This document shows, piece after piece, positions 20,961 to 31,300 of a DNA stretch of 64,000 nucleotides. Each line of letters starts with the position of its first letter. The first letter of the stretch is position 1. The position numbers and the translations under genes are program-made. The notes beneath the pieces were generated by a model, which was not told the origin of the DNA, did not search any database, and was given only the letters and a program-made list of their open reading frames with translations. Origin of the DNA: Mycoplasmopsis gallopavonis (GTDB taxonomy: Bacteria > Bacillota_I > Bacilli_A > Mycoplasmatales > Metamycoplasmataceae); contig NZ_LR215031.1 of assembly GCF_900660635.1 (NCBI RefSeq), positions 1-64,000 on the forward strand, written 5' to 3'.

Positions 20961-23342
20961 ATGAATCAAACAAAATTTGATACAAAAGAATATTTAGAAA
21001 AAGTGCATGCCTGATGAAGAGCTGCTAACTATCTTTCAGTAGGGCAAATTTATTTAAGAAATAACCCACTTTTAGAAGGTGGATTAAAAGCTGAAGACGT
21101 TAAAATGTATCCAATCGGACACTGAGGAACAATTCCAGGGCAAAACTTAATCTATGCTCACTTAAACCGTGTAATTAATAAATATGATCTTGAAATGTTT
21201 TACATTGAAGGTCCTGGACACGGTGGACAAGTTATGATTTCTAACTCATACCTTGACGGAAGCTACACAGAATTATTCCCAGAAATTACAAAAGATACAG
21301 AAGGTCTTAAGAGAATGTTCAAAAGATTCTCATTCCCTGGTGGAACAGCTAGCCACGCTGCACCTGAAACACCTGGTTCAATTCACGAAGGTGGAGAATT
21401 AGGTTACTCACTTTCACATGCTACAGGAGCAATTTTAGATAACCCACAAGTTATTGCTGCTACAGTTATCGGTGATGGTGAAGCAGAAACAGGTCCATTA
21501 GCTGCTGGATGATTCAGTTCATCATTCATTAACCCAGTAAATGACGGAACAGTTTTACCTATTTTACATATTAATGGTGGAAAAATTTCTAACCCTACAA
21601 TTATGGCTCGTAAAACAAACGAAGAAATTAAAAGCATGTTATTTGGATATGGATGAGATGCAATTTTCGTTGAAGCCGATGTAAATGATCAAGTAGGTAT
21701 TCATGCACAAATGGCTGCTAAATTTGACGAAGCAATCGAAAAAATTCAAGCTATTAGAGCAGAAGCTGCTAAAAAAGGTGCAGAAAATGCTACAAGACCT
21801 TTATGACCTGCACTTGTTGTGCGTACACCAAAAGGTTGAACATGTCCACACAAAATTGAAGGTTTAACATACGAAGGAAGCTTCAGAGCACACCAAGTTC
21901 CATTACCTGTAACATCAGAAAATCCAAAAATGTTACAAGAATTAGAAGACTGATTAATGTCATATAAACCAGCTGAATTATTCAATGCTGACGGAAGCTT
22001 TAAAGCAGAATATGCTGAAATTGCTCCAAAAGGTTTAAAACGTATGGGACTTACACCTATTACAAATGGTGGAATTGATCCAAAACCACTTGATTTACCA
22101 AAATGACAAGATTTTGCAATCGAAATTGGTAAACCAGGTTCTAAGAAAGACCAAGATATGGTTAACGCTGGTAAATACTATGCAAAAGTTATCCAAATGA
22201 ACCCTACAAACTTCCGTGCTTTTGGACCAGATGAAACTAAATCAAATAGATTATTTGACATTCTTAAAGTTACAAACCGTCAATGATTAGAAAGAGTAGA
22301 TGCTGAATTAGATGAAGCTGTTGGACCAGTTGGAAGATTAATTGACTCACAACTTTCAGAACACCAAGCAGAAGGTATTTTAGAAGGTTATGTATTAACA
22401 GGACGTCACGGATTCTTTGCTTCATACGAATCATTCTTAAGAGTTGTTGATTCAATGCTTACACAACACATGAAATGAGTTGCAAAAGCAAGAAAAGTTC
22501 ACTGAAGAAATGATTACCCATCACTTAATGTTATTGCTACTTCTACAGCATTCCAACAAGACCACAACGGGTATACACACCAAGACCCAGGTATTTTAGG
22601 ACACTTAGCTGATAAAAAACCTGAATTAATCAGAGAATACTTACCAGCGGACTCAAACTCATTATTAGCTGTTTTAGAAAAAACATTAAAAGAAAGAGAT
22701 GTAATTAACTTAATCGTTGCTTCAAAACAACCAAGAGAACAATGATTTACAAAAGAAGAAGCAGCTGAATTAGTTGAAAAAGGTCTTAAAGTTATTGATT
22801 GAGCTTCAACAGTTAAAGATGGTGAAGAACCTGATTTAGTACTTGTATCTTCAGGTACAGAACCTACATTAGAACTTTTAGCAACAGCAGAATACTTACA
22901 CACACAATACCCATCATTAAAATTCAGATTTGTTAACGTTGTTGATTTATTAAGATTACGTCACCCAAGTCTTGACCCAAGAGGTCTTTCAGATGAAGAA
23001 TTTGATGCTATCTTCACAAAAGATAAACCAGTTGTATTTGCATTCCACGGATACGAAGGATTATTAAGAGATATCTTCTTCTCACGTAAAAACCACAACT
23101 TACATCCACATGGATATAGAGAAAACGGAGATATTACAACTTCATTCGACATTCGTTTAATGAGTGATATGGATAGATACCACATGTCACAAACAGCAGC
23201 TAAAGCAGTATTTGGAGCAAAAGCTGATGACTTTGTTAAACTTATGGATGAAAAAATTAAATTCCACAAACAATACATTCAAGAAGTTGGAATTGACGAA
23301 GATGAAGTTAGATTCTGACAATGAAAAGGTCTTAACAAATAA
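20961..23342 (+). CDS. xfp: Xylulose-5-P/fructose-6-P phosphoketolase
   Basis: The 793-residue thiamine-diphosphate enzyme splits xylulose 5-phosphate (or fructose 6-phosphate) with phosphate into acetyl phosphate and glyceraldehyde 3-phosphate (or erythrose 4-phosphate). Acetyl phosphate then gives ATP through acetate kinase. Diagnostic stretches are [49 protein letters not shown] and the ThDP signature [11 protein letters not shown]. The length matches the family. The start at 20961 has AAAAAGGA upstream. Many Trp codons are TGA. As with tuf, the codon use looks optimised, which suggests a major route of sugar catabolism. It is monocistronic with a strong terminator. Confidence 0.97.
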
Positions 23343-23361
23343 TTTAAGACACTCACCACAA

Positions 23362-23391
23362 ACATAAAGCATAAATGCTTTATGTTTTTTT
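23362..23391 (+). terminator. xfp terminator
   Basis: An 11-bp perfect stem ACATAAAGCAT / ATGCTTTATGT with a 2-base loop and seven T, 19 bp after the xfp stop. Confidence 0.93.
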
Positions 23392-23402
23392 ATTTTTAAA
23401 CA

Positions 23403-23432
23403 GCAATAAAAAAATCTGAAATATAATCAAAA
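23403..23432. repeat. Left 30-bp target duplication of IS1634-type element
   Basis: These 30 bases, beginning GCAATAAAAAAATCTG, are repeated exactly at 25299-25328 on the far side of the element. Duplications this long are unusual among insertion sequences but typical of IS1634. Confidence 0.95.
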
Positions 23433-23458
23433 CCTGCGTTTCCAAGTTGTAATGAAGA

Positions 23459-23499
23459 AAAAAACGAATACACCTACAAATAAGGCGTATTCGTTTTTT
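23459..23499 (-). terminator. Terminator inside IS1634-type element
   Basis: On the minus strand AAAAAACGAATACGCC pairs with GGTGTATTCGTTTTTT around a loop of nine bases (one mismatch). It follows the transposase stop at 23511 and has T-runs on both strands. Confidence 0.85.
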
Positions 23500-23510
23500 G
23501 TACTTTTAAA

Positions 23511-25166
23511 TTACAATGATAGACCATCAACCGCATATTGAAAATCACAATATATTTTGTTTAATTCATTATGTTCTGGGTCTAAATTATTCTTGATTTC
23601 ACTTACAACTTTACCATTCACAGTCTTTGTTGTGATTGTTATAAGTTTCAATGCATCTATAAACATATTCATTGTGAGTTTTTGAATCTCTCCATTATCT
23701 TTATAAAATTTCTTTAATTTATAAATGCAATATTTCAAAACAATTAGAGACAAAAAGCATAAAAATACATGAGATTGAATATGCTCGTCTTTATAAACGT
23801 ACATCGGTCTAACTTCGATTGCTGATTTTAAAGTTCTGAATCCTTCTTCCACTTTTCATTGTCCCTTATATATTTCATTCGCTTCTTTTGAATCTATGTT
23901 TGTTATGTTGGTTTCAATCATATAAAAGCCATCTTCATTAGCTACTTTTTTAATTTTTTCGATATTTAATCTTCCGACTGTTTTACCATCTACATCCATA
24001 TACTTTTTCTTATATTCTGGAACCAAAGCACTTAATGGCAATTCACCGTTAATAGACTTTTTCTCCAATTTATTAATAAGATTTTGTCTTTTTATTTTGT
24101 CTAAAGTTTGTTTTGAAGGGCTAAAATAGATAAATTGTTTTCTAAAAGTATCGCTATATCTTTTTTTATTTTTGTTTTTAGCTCAAACAGATTGGACGAA
24201 TCTAGATTTAGTAAAATAATCATTTTCTTGAACAAATCCTTGATCATTTACTATAAATGCTTTATCTTCTTTTCCAAGAATATCAATACGTTTCTGAACT
24301 ATATATTTATATCCTTTTTGTTCTAAATATCTTAAATTTGCATTTTGACTAATACCTTTATCAGCAACTATTACTGTGTCTTTTGTTTTGTAAATTCTTT
24401 GCATTTCGACTAAAAATTTCACAAGAGTTTTAGAATCTGCAGTATTTCCTTCGAAAACTTTATAGTGAAAAGGAATACCATTATTATCAACTGCCATAGC
24501 CACAACAATTTGATCTTCATCATGTTTTCCATCTTTAGAAAAACCTCTTTGTCTCAAACCATCTCTTGAAAAACTTTGAAAATAAACAGTTGTATTATCA
24601 AAATGCATTAATTTTGTGTTTCTAGTTGTCAATTCTTGCATTTTGTTATAAATATTGACTAAAATTGTATTTTTATATTCTAAAAAAGTATCAAAATAGT
24701 TATAAATTGAAGATTTTTTTATATCTATCTCATGTAAAAAGTCATTTTTGTTTTTGTATTGACAAATATAACTTCTTGGTTGAATTATTCTTGTTGCAAC
24801 AATAAATTCCAATACTTCTTCTAAAGATTTGTGTTTAGTTTTCGGTAACCCTTTAAATAAATCTAGTTCTTTAATTACTTTATAAATCAATTCAATACCA
24901 ACGTTTTTTACATTTGTTTCAACAGATGTCGGGTTAAGCAATTGGAAAAATTTGGTTTTAACTTCAATTTTATCTTCTCCAACAGGAACCAATCTAGCAA
25001 TTGGTTTTAAATCATCGATGTTTTGTAGAGAATATTTTTCTTTAATTTCTTCTCAATAACCTAATCCAACTAAATTACCAATCCCTTTACCATATCCTTT
25101 TGATATTCCTAATGCAATGTAAATTCCTTTTGGGTTTTTTCTTTTATACAGAATGTAGTTACTCAT
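23511..25166 (-). CDS. IS1634-type transposase
   Basis: The 551-residue protein is an IS4-like DDE transposase. It has the conserved first Asp region (LMHFDNTTVYFQ), a second Asp in VIVADKGISQNANL, and the C-terminal YREK-like region with the Glu in WKVEEGFRTLKSAIEVRPMY. The frame is open throughout when TGA is Trp. The ATG at 25166 is the first in frame; the ribosome-binding site is weak. All motifs look intact, so the element is probably active. Confidence 0.93.
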
Positions 25167-25298
25167 ATCTATATTATACATTATTATCATTGTAATCATT
25201 GTAAAAAGTTAAAATAATTGAAAATGGTACTTATATACAATGTATATAAGTAATAAGGTAAAAGGTATAAAAAAGAGCTTCCAACTTGGAAACTCAGG

Positions 25299-25328
25299 GC
25301 AATAAAAAAATCTGAAATATAATCAAAA
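25299..25328. repeat. Right 30-bp target duplication of IS1634-type element
   Basis: Exact second copy of 23403-23432. The sequence then continues into the promoter region of the AlbA_2 regulator gene. Confidence 0.95.
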
Positions 25329-25400
25329 AATCATAAACTACTAAAAATATTTAAAAACATTTAAAATTATTTATATATAGACTTTTTCGAAAAAGGAGAT

Positions 25401-26972
25401 ATGATGAGAATTTCAGATATCAAAAAAATTGCACATAATATTCTTGAAAATAAAAATATAGAAAATAGTTTTATAGAATATAAAAAATCAGCAATTTTCA
25501 AGGATAAAATTTTAAAAACAGCTTGTGCTTTTGCGAATAATTATATGAATGACGAAATAGGTCTTTTATTCATCGGAGTTGAAGAAGTAAATAATATTGA
25601 AACAAAAGAAAAAGCAATACCAAAAAGACCAATAACAGGAATAAGTGAGTCTCAAATTGAGTCGACAGAAAATGAATTAAAGTCATTATTGTCTAATATA
25701 CATCCAAAAATTAATTATAAAATTCTCAATGATAAGATAGATGATAAATATTATATTATTATAGCTGTTGAAAGCAGTAGTCAAGGTCCTTTTCAAACAA
25801 GCGAAAAAGCAGAAAAAGATAAAAATATTAGACTAAAACAAGGAAGATATATTAGGGTAGGTAGGGAATCTAGATTACCAAATCCAATGGAAGAATTTGA
25901 ACTATTAAAAAAATTTGCTAATTTCTCATTTAGTTCTAATTTAAATGATTATGCAACAATAGATGATTTAAGTTACGAATATATGAAAGAGTATTTATTG
26001 CAAACGGGAGCGAAAAAAGATATTATAAAGATGCCTAAACTTGAAATGGCAAAAAGTATGGGGTTAGTAAGTTCTAGCGAGCATGGAAAAATTTATAGAG
26101 CAAAAAATTTTGCAGTATTAATGTTTGCTGAAAAACCTAATAAATTCATTCCAAATGCACATGTTGAAATAATAAGAGAAATACAAAATACTGATAAAAT
26201 GGAATCTAAAAAATTTGATGGGCCTATTTGGATTCAAGTCAAACAAGTAAATAATTTTTTTCAAGAGAACATTTTATCTTCATACACAATAAGAGATCCT
26301 AATAAAATAAAACATAAGATTATATACAATTATCCTTTAACAGCATTTAAAGAAATTGCCACTAATGCAATTTTACATAAAGAGTACGATATTCCACAAT
26401 ATGTAGGAATTTATGTTTATAAAGATAAAATTTCATTTATAAATCATAACAGACCCCTTCCTCCAATAACTATTGAAGCACTTAACAAAGAAACAACATT
26501 TGATAGAAGACAATATTTGAATAAAGAAATTAAAGATATGTTTTATTCGTTGAAATTAATAGAATCATTTGGTTCTGGAATAAGAAGAGCAAAAGATGCA
26601 CTTTCTAAAAATTCTTCGCCTGCTTTAATTTTTTATCCTGAAAATGGTAATGAAAATTACACAAATGCAGTAATGCAAATCAACAAAGAATTTTTAAAAG
26701 ACACAAACAACATTAAAACTACCCAAGAAACTACCCAAGAAACTACCCAAGAAACTACCCAAGAAATCACGATTGAAAGATCAGTTCCAGATAAAATAAT
26801 TGAATTAATGGCACTTTACCCAAATATAACAGCAAGACAAATTGCAAGAAATTTAAAAATATCATTTGATGGTGTTCGTTATCATATAAAAAAATTATTA
26901 AAAGAAGGTTCTATTTCAAGAGAAGGTTCTACTAAGTCTGGAAAGTGAATAATTAAAAAAGATAAATTTTAA
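25401..26972 (+). CDS. AlbA_2/HATPase_c_4 DNA-binding regulator
   Basis: The 523-residue protein starts with a Schlafen AlbA_2 domain (FIEYKKSAIFKDKILKTACAFANN, then GLLFIGVEE and RYIRVGRESRLPNP). A C-terminal ATPase-like domain follows (TAFKEIATNAILHKEYD, IGSGIRRAKDALS-type end LIESFGSGIRRAKD). An ETTQ linker and a winged-helix segment (ITARQIARNLKISFDGVRYHIKKLLKEG) close it. Such proteins are annotated as RecG-like or transcriptional regulators and often lie on mobile DNA. One Trp is encoded by TGG (in GPIWIQV) and one by TGA, and coding style differs from the core genes, which hints at acquisition. ATG 25401 or 25404 may be used after AAAAAGGAG. Confidence 0.85.
26718..26765 (+). repeat. 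Four 12-bp tandem repeats in the regulator gene
   Basis: Four exact copies of ACTACCCAAGAA encode ETTQ-type repeats (TTQE x4) in the linker between the ATPase-like part and the winged helix. Unit length is a multiple of three, so gain or loss would change linker length without shifting the frame. Confidence 0.93.
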
Positions 26973-26997
26973 TAAATATTAACTATATAAAAAAATA

Positions 26998-27013
26998 ACA
27001 AGAATATTCTTGT
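26998..27013. repeat. 16-bp palindrome left of ISc
   Basis: ACAAGAATATTCTTGT is a perfect palindrome, five bases before the left end of ISc. The identical palindrome occurs five bases beyond the right end (28346-28361). Confidence 0.9.
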
Positions 27014-27018
27014 ATATT

Positions 27019-28340
27019 AGGATAAATAAATTAGACACTTAACGTCGCATGTGTTAAAAAACCATGCGGCGTTTTTCAATTTAAATTTGATTGAGGTCTT
27101 TCGAGGTTATATCAAGAAAAATATTTAGATATGATTAAATTCACTTCGCTATCTAACATTTTATCAGTTTCATAAAAATCTAATAATTCTCTTTGAATTA
27201 ATGCAAAAATAAATTCGGAAGGTCTATTTGCTAATGAATTACCTTTTGGAGACATTGATTGTTTAGTATTTACATTTTTTAAAAATTTAGAAAAGGCAAA
27301 ATTTGCATATTCAATTCCGTGATCTGAATGAAAAATAGTAGGTTTGATTTGATGTTTATCAAGAGTATCTTGAACAAGCTTTATAGTAGATGCAGAATCT
27401 CTTATATCCGATAAAGTTCAATTTAAAACAGTGTTACTAAAAGTTTCGGTGATAACATGAAGAAATCTCATTCCTTCTTTTGTTTTAATAAATTTAATAT
27501 CTGCATGTAATTTTTCACCAAAATAATTTGATTTAAAATTTCCTTGAACTAAATCTGATGCTCAGATTCTAGAGAATTTTACCTCTTTGTTTTTCTTTGA
27601 TTTTTTCTTTTGATATGCTCTTGATTTATATTGATTAAATTCATAATTTAGTCTAAATAAATATGAAGAAATTCTTTTTTGGTGCGTTAATAAGTATTTT
27701 TGATAAAGTTTATCTCTTCCTATAACAAAATTAGAATTTTTAGCTTCTAAATTAATTCAATTAATTAATTCATGATCAATATATTTCTTTTTGTCAATTT
27801 TTTCTTTCTTAGAATAAGAGTAATAAAAAGAAGTTCGATTTAATTTCAAAACTAATGAAATTTTTGAAATATTTCTAAATTGTTTACTTTTTTCTTCTTT
27901 TCTTTTTCTAATTTTTTCAAAAATTTCTTGTTGTTTTACTCCTCTTTCTTCCAAAATTTCTTCCATAATATCCTGATAAAGATCTCTATCTTCCTCACAC
28001 AATTCATTGATGCTAACTCTTTTTCTTCTTCCTGAGTTAGGTTTTTTACTTTTACCTGATTTACTTTCTAAATTATTCATGTTGAAATTATATATTTTTA
28101 TCCAACTCTTTAATAAAGCTTTCGCTCTTCTATAAGGATTTTCATGCTTACCCTCTTTTCTTTGTTTTATGATTTGATATCTTTCTCAAAAATCTTCAAC
28201 AAAAGTTATAATCGCTATTTCAAAACCTTCTTTTTGGTAAATGTGGATATATTTTAATTTTTGTTCTTTTGTAAATTGTTTTAAACGCATAAAAAAGACA
28301 CACTCCTTTCTTTTTGGAATGTGTCTAATTTTTTTATCCT
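27019..28340 (-). mobile_element. ISc, IS3-family element
   Basis: The 1,322-bp element has terminal inverted repeats of 20 bp with one mismatch (AGGATAAATAAATTAGACAC at the left, AGGATAAAAAAATTAGACAC inward from the right). The similarity of the two ends continues outward for about 25 bp through the 16-bp palindromes. It carries one full-length transposase on the minus strand. It sits between the AlbA_2 regulator and the 3' end of the giant surface gene, where the palindrome probably formed their shared terminator. The true target duplication is therefore unclear. Confidence 0.88.
27031..28290 (-). CDS. ISc transposase (IS3 family)
   Basis: A single 419-residue frame, with TGA as Trp. An N-terminal helix-turn-helix-like region is followed by the basic stretch KSKKPNSGRRKR (about residues 79-90) and an integrase core with Asp in KLHADIKFI, Asp in IFHSDHGIEY and Glu in RPSEFIFALIQRE. 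It ends with WYNLERPQSNLNWKTP. The start at 28290 has AAAGGAG 11-12 bp upstream. Compared with other family members the segment before the Glu reads SLANRPSE where DN is usual; the Glu itself is present. Protein similarity to ISa is only at motif level, so this is a separate element. Confidence 0.92.
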
Positions 28341-28345
28341 GATTT

Positions 28346-28361
28346 ACAAGAATATTCTTGT
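28346..28361. repeat. 16-bp palindrome right of ISc, likely terminator
   Basis: Second copy of ACAAGAATATTCTTGT. With its flanks (TTATTTTT on the right) it forms a stem followed by T residues, so it can act as an intrinsic terminator for plus-strand transcription. It lies 22 bp beyond the stop of the giant surface gene. Confidence 0.85.
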
Positions 28362-28382
28362 TATTTTTCGTTTTTAAACTAA

Positions 28383-31300
28383 TTATTTTCTTAAATTACG
28401 AACTAAGAAATAGATTGCAGCTCCTAAACCAAGAGTAGCAAGACTTAAAGTAATTCATCATCATACACTAAGACGATCACCTTGTACTTTTGTTTTAATC
28501 GCTTGTTTCAATGCACTATAAATTACATTAGAACTATCTTTTGGATCAACATTATTAATTACTTGAATATCCTCTTTAGTTACTTCACTACGTGGTTTGT
28601 TCATAATTTCAAAGTATTTTTCTTTCTTTAATTCTTCTTTAAATTCTTGATATGAATCAGTTGTGAGGAGATTTAATGAATCTATTAATTTATTGAAATT
28701 AGCTTCATTGCTATCCAGCATAGCTGTTACTAAATTAATTTCTGTTTGTCCAATTTGATTAATTATCGCTTGTTTATTAGCTAATAATTGTTGAGCTTCA
28801 CGTACTTTTGCATCATCATAACTTAAAGTTAATTGTGTTTCAATTGCCTTAATTAAATTATCTTTAAGTTCTTGGTAGTCGCTATTTTCAACACTAGCTT
28901 TTTGATAAGCTCTAAGAGCATTTGAAACATCATTATAATATTTTAACTCTTGAGCTAGATTTTCATAATTTAAGTTGTGAATTCCAAGTTCATTAAGATG
29001 CTTGATTAAATCATCAATTTCTTGATTTGTTAAACTTGGGTTTTGAGCTTGATCAATTAGCTCTTTAACTAACTGATCGGCTTGATTAATTTGATCTTGT
29101 AAGTGACTAAATCAATCAGGATCAGCGTTTGAATCAGTTTTAATAATCTTATCAATAAGTTGTTGTTTGTCCTTGTTGCTTAAATTATCTTTCGAATTAA
29201 CTAAATCGATTAAATCTTGTTTATTCTTATTAATTTCTTTAGCTTGTTCGTAGATTTTTTCACGTTCTTTTGGATCTGATGTCTTATCAATTAAATCTTT
29301 AAAATGTTGTTTTTCTGATTCTGATAGATTATTAAGATCGTTAATGTTATTTTTGATATCTTCTTTATTATCGTAAATTTCACGAATTGCATCTTTAATA
29401 CGATCAATTGCTTCTTGCACTTGACTAGCACTATAATTGTTTGGATTATTTAAAATATCTTGACCATGTTTGATTGCTTCATTATAACGATCTTTTTTAT
29501 GTTTTGGAGCATCAACATATGGATGTTTTGATTTAAAATCATCAGCTTGATGAACTAATTTTTCAAGCTCTGCTGTTGCTAAAGCTTTGTTTTGATCACC
29601 ATTTAATGCTTCAAAATCCTTGCGTAAGTCAATATATGTTTGTCTTGTTTGCTCACGATCAAGATTTGCTCCATGTAATTTATCAACTAAATTCATTCCT
29701 GCTTGATAAGAATTATCAAATGCTGTTTTTCTAATTTTGTCTGCATTTTGATAATTTGAAGAATTTTTCGGATCATTATTTTTTCCTTGCTCAACAACAA
29801 GTTCAATATAATCATTTAATTCTTTCATTGCAGTGTTTAAATCTTTAGCTTGCTTAATGATCTCTGACACTGAATTTGAATTATCTCCTTCTATTAAAGT
29901 AGCATTTTGAATTGCGTTTGAAAGAGCATCTTTTTGAGCATTATTTAAGTTAGTTAATGAATTTAAATCTTCAGTTGCCTTATTTTTAGCATTAGTAAGT
30001 TTTTCTTCAGCTTCTGCTTTTAAGTTTTGAATGTCAGTTTCTGTTTGCTTAATTAACTGATCGATTTGAGTTTCTAAAGTATCTAAGTTAATTTGATCAC
30101 CATTATTTTGAGCAATGAAATCATCATTATTCTTAATATCGTTAGTTAAACGATCTTGTGAGTTTTGATTTGCATTTTTGAAAACATCACTTCCGGCAAC
30201 ATCTTTTGCATTCTCTTGTGTTTCTCTGAGTTTTGCCATTTTATCTGATAGATTTTTATCTTTTTCTTTTCAATTATCAAGCTCTTCTTTATTTGTTGCG
30301 TTTCGCACTTTATCAATTAATGCGTCTTTTTGAGCAGGTGTTAAATTAGGGTCCTCATTAATCTTATTAATTTCATCTTGTTTTTCATTAGCAAAATTAG
30401 ATTCACCATTTAAATTATTTTGAGCTTCATCTAAATCTTCTTGAAGTTTATTGACTTCAGCTTCATTTAGATTTTTACCAGAATTTTTAATTAAATCTTC
30501 TGCTTCTTTTAATTTTTGATCATAAATTGATTTTTTATTTGAATCAGCTTGATCGTATTTAATTGGATTGTCTGCAATTTCCTTCTTGATTTCAGCAATT
30601 TTATCCCCAAGATCTTTCATTGCATCATCAAGATTTTTAGCTTGTTTTGCAAGATTTTCAACATCTTCGACTAATTTAGCATCATTTACTTTATTTAGTA
30701 AATCTTGTTTTTGTGCATCATTAAGATTTTGTAAATCATTAATAGATTTAGTCGCTTCTTCTTTAGCCTTTGCTAATTTTTGATCACCATTTAAGTTATT
30801 AATTGAATTTTTCAAGTCTTCAATTAATTTATCAACTTTTTCAGGATCTAAAAGAGCTGTTTTAGAATCTTTGTCAGAATTAGAATCTTTTGCAACTTTT
30901 TCTGCCTCTTGTAAACTAGAATCATAATTATCTTTATATGGTTTGTCAGTAGTATTATCGGCATTTTGATAATTTTCAGTTTGCTTAGTATTATTTGTAT
31001 GCTCTGTATTGACAAGTTCATTTAACTTGTTCATTTTATCATTCAACTCTTTTGCTTTTTCAACAATATCTCTAACATTTTCAGGTGTATTTTGTTCTGA
31101 AATTTTTTGTTTTAAAGCGTCTTTTTGAGCTTGGTTTAAATCTTCTAAACTATCAATTTGATTATTTGCATCATTTTGAACATTCCGTAAGTTTTCTTCA
31201 CCATTTAATTTATCCAAGGCGTCTTGAATTGATTTATTAATTGCTTGTAAATTCTCAAGATCAAGCAAGCTTGGGTTTTGATTTTCATTTAATTTTGTAG

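Larger units (their letters stand above)
23433..25298 (-). mobile_element. IS1634-type element (IS4-like group)
   Basis: The element is 1,866 bp, with imperfect terminal inverted repeats (CCTGCGTTTCCAAGTTG at the left, CCTGAGTTTCCAAGTTG read inward from the right). It is flanked by a perfect 30-bp direct repeat. It holds one large transposase gene on the minus strand and an internal terminator at its left end. Size, gene layout and the long duplication match IS1634 of Mycoplasma mycoides. It is inserted between xfp and the regulator at 25401 and breaks no gene. Confidence 0.92.
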
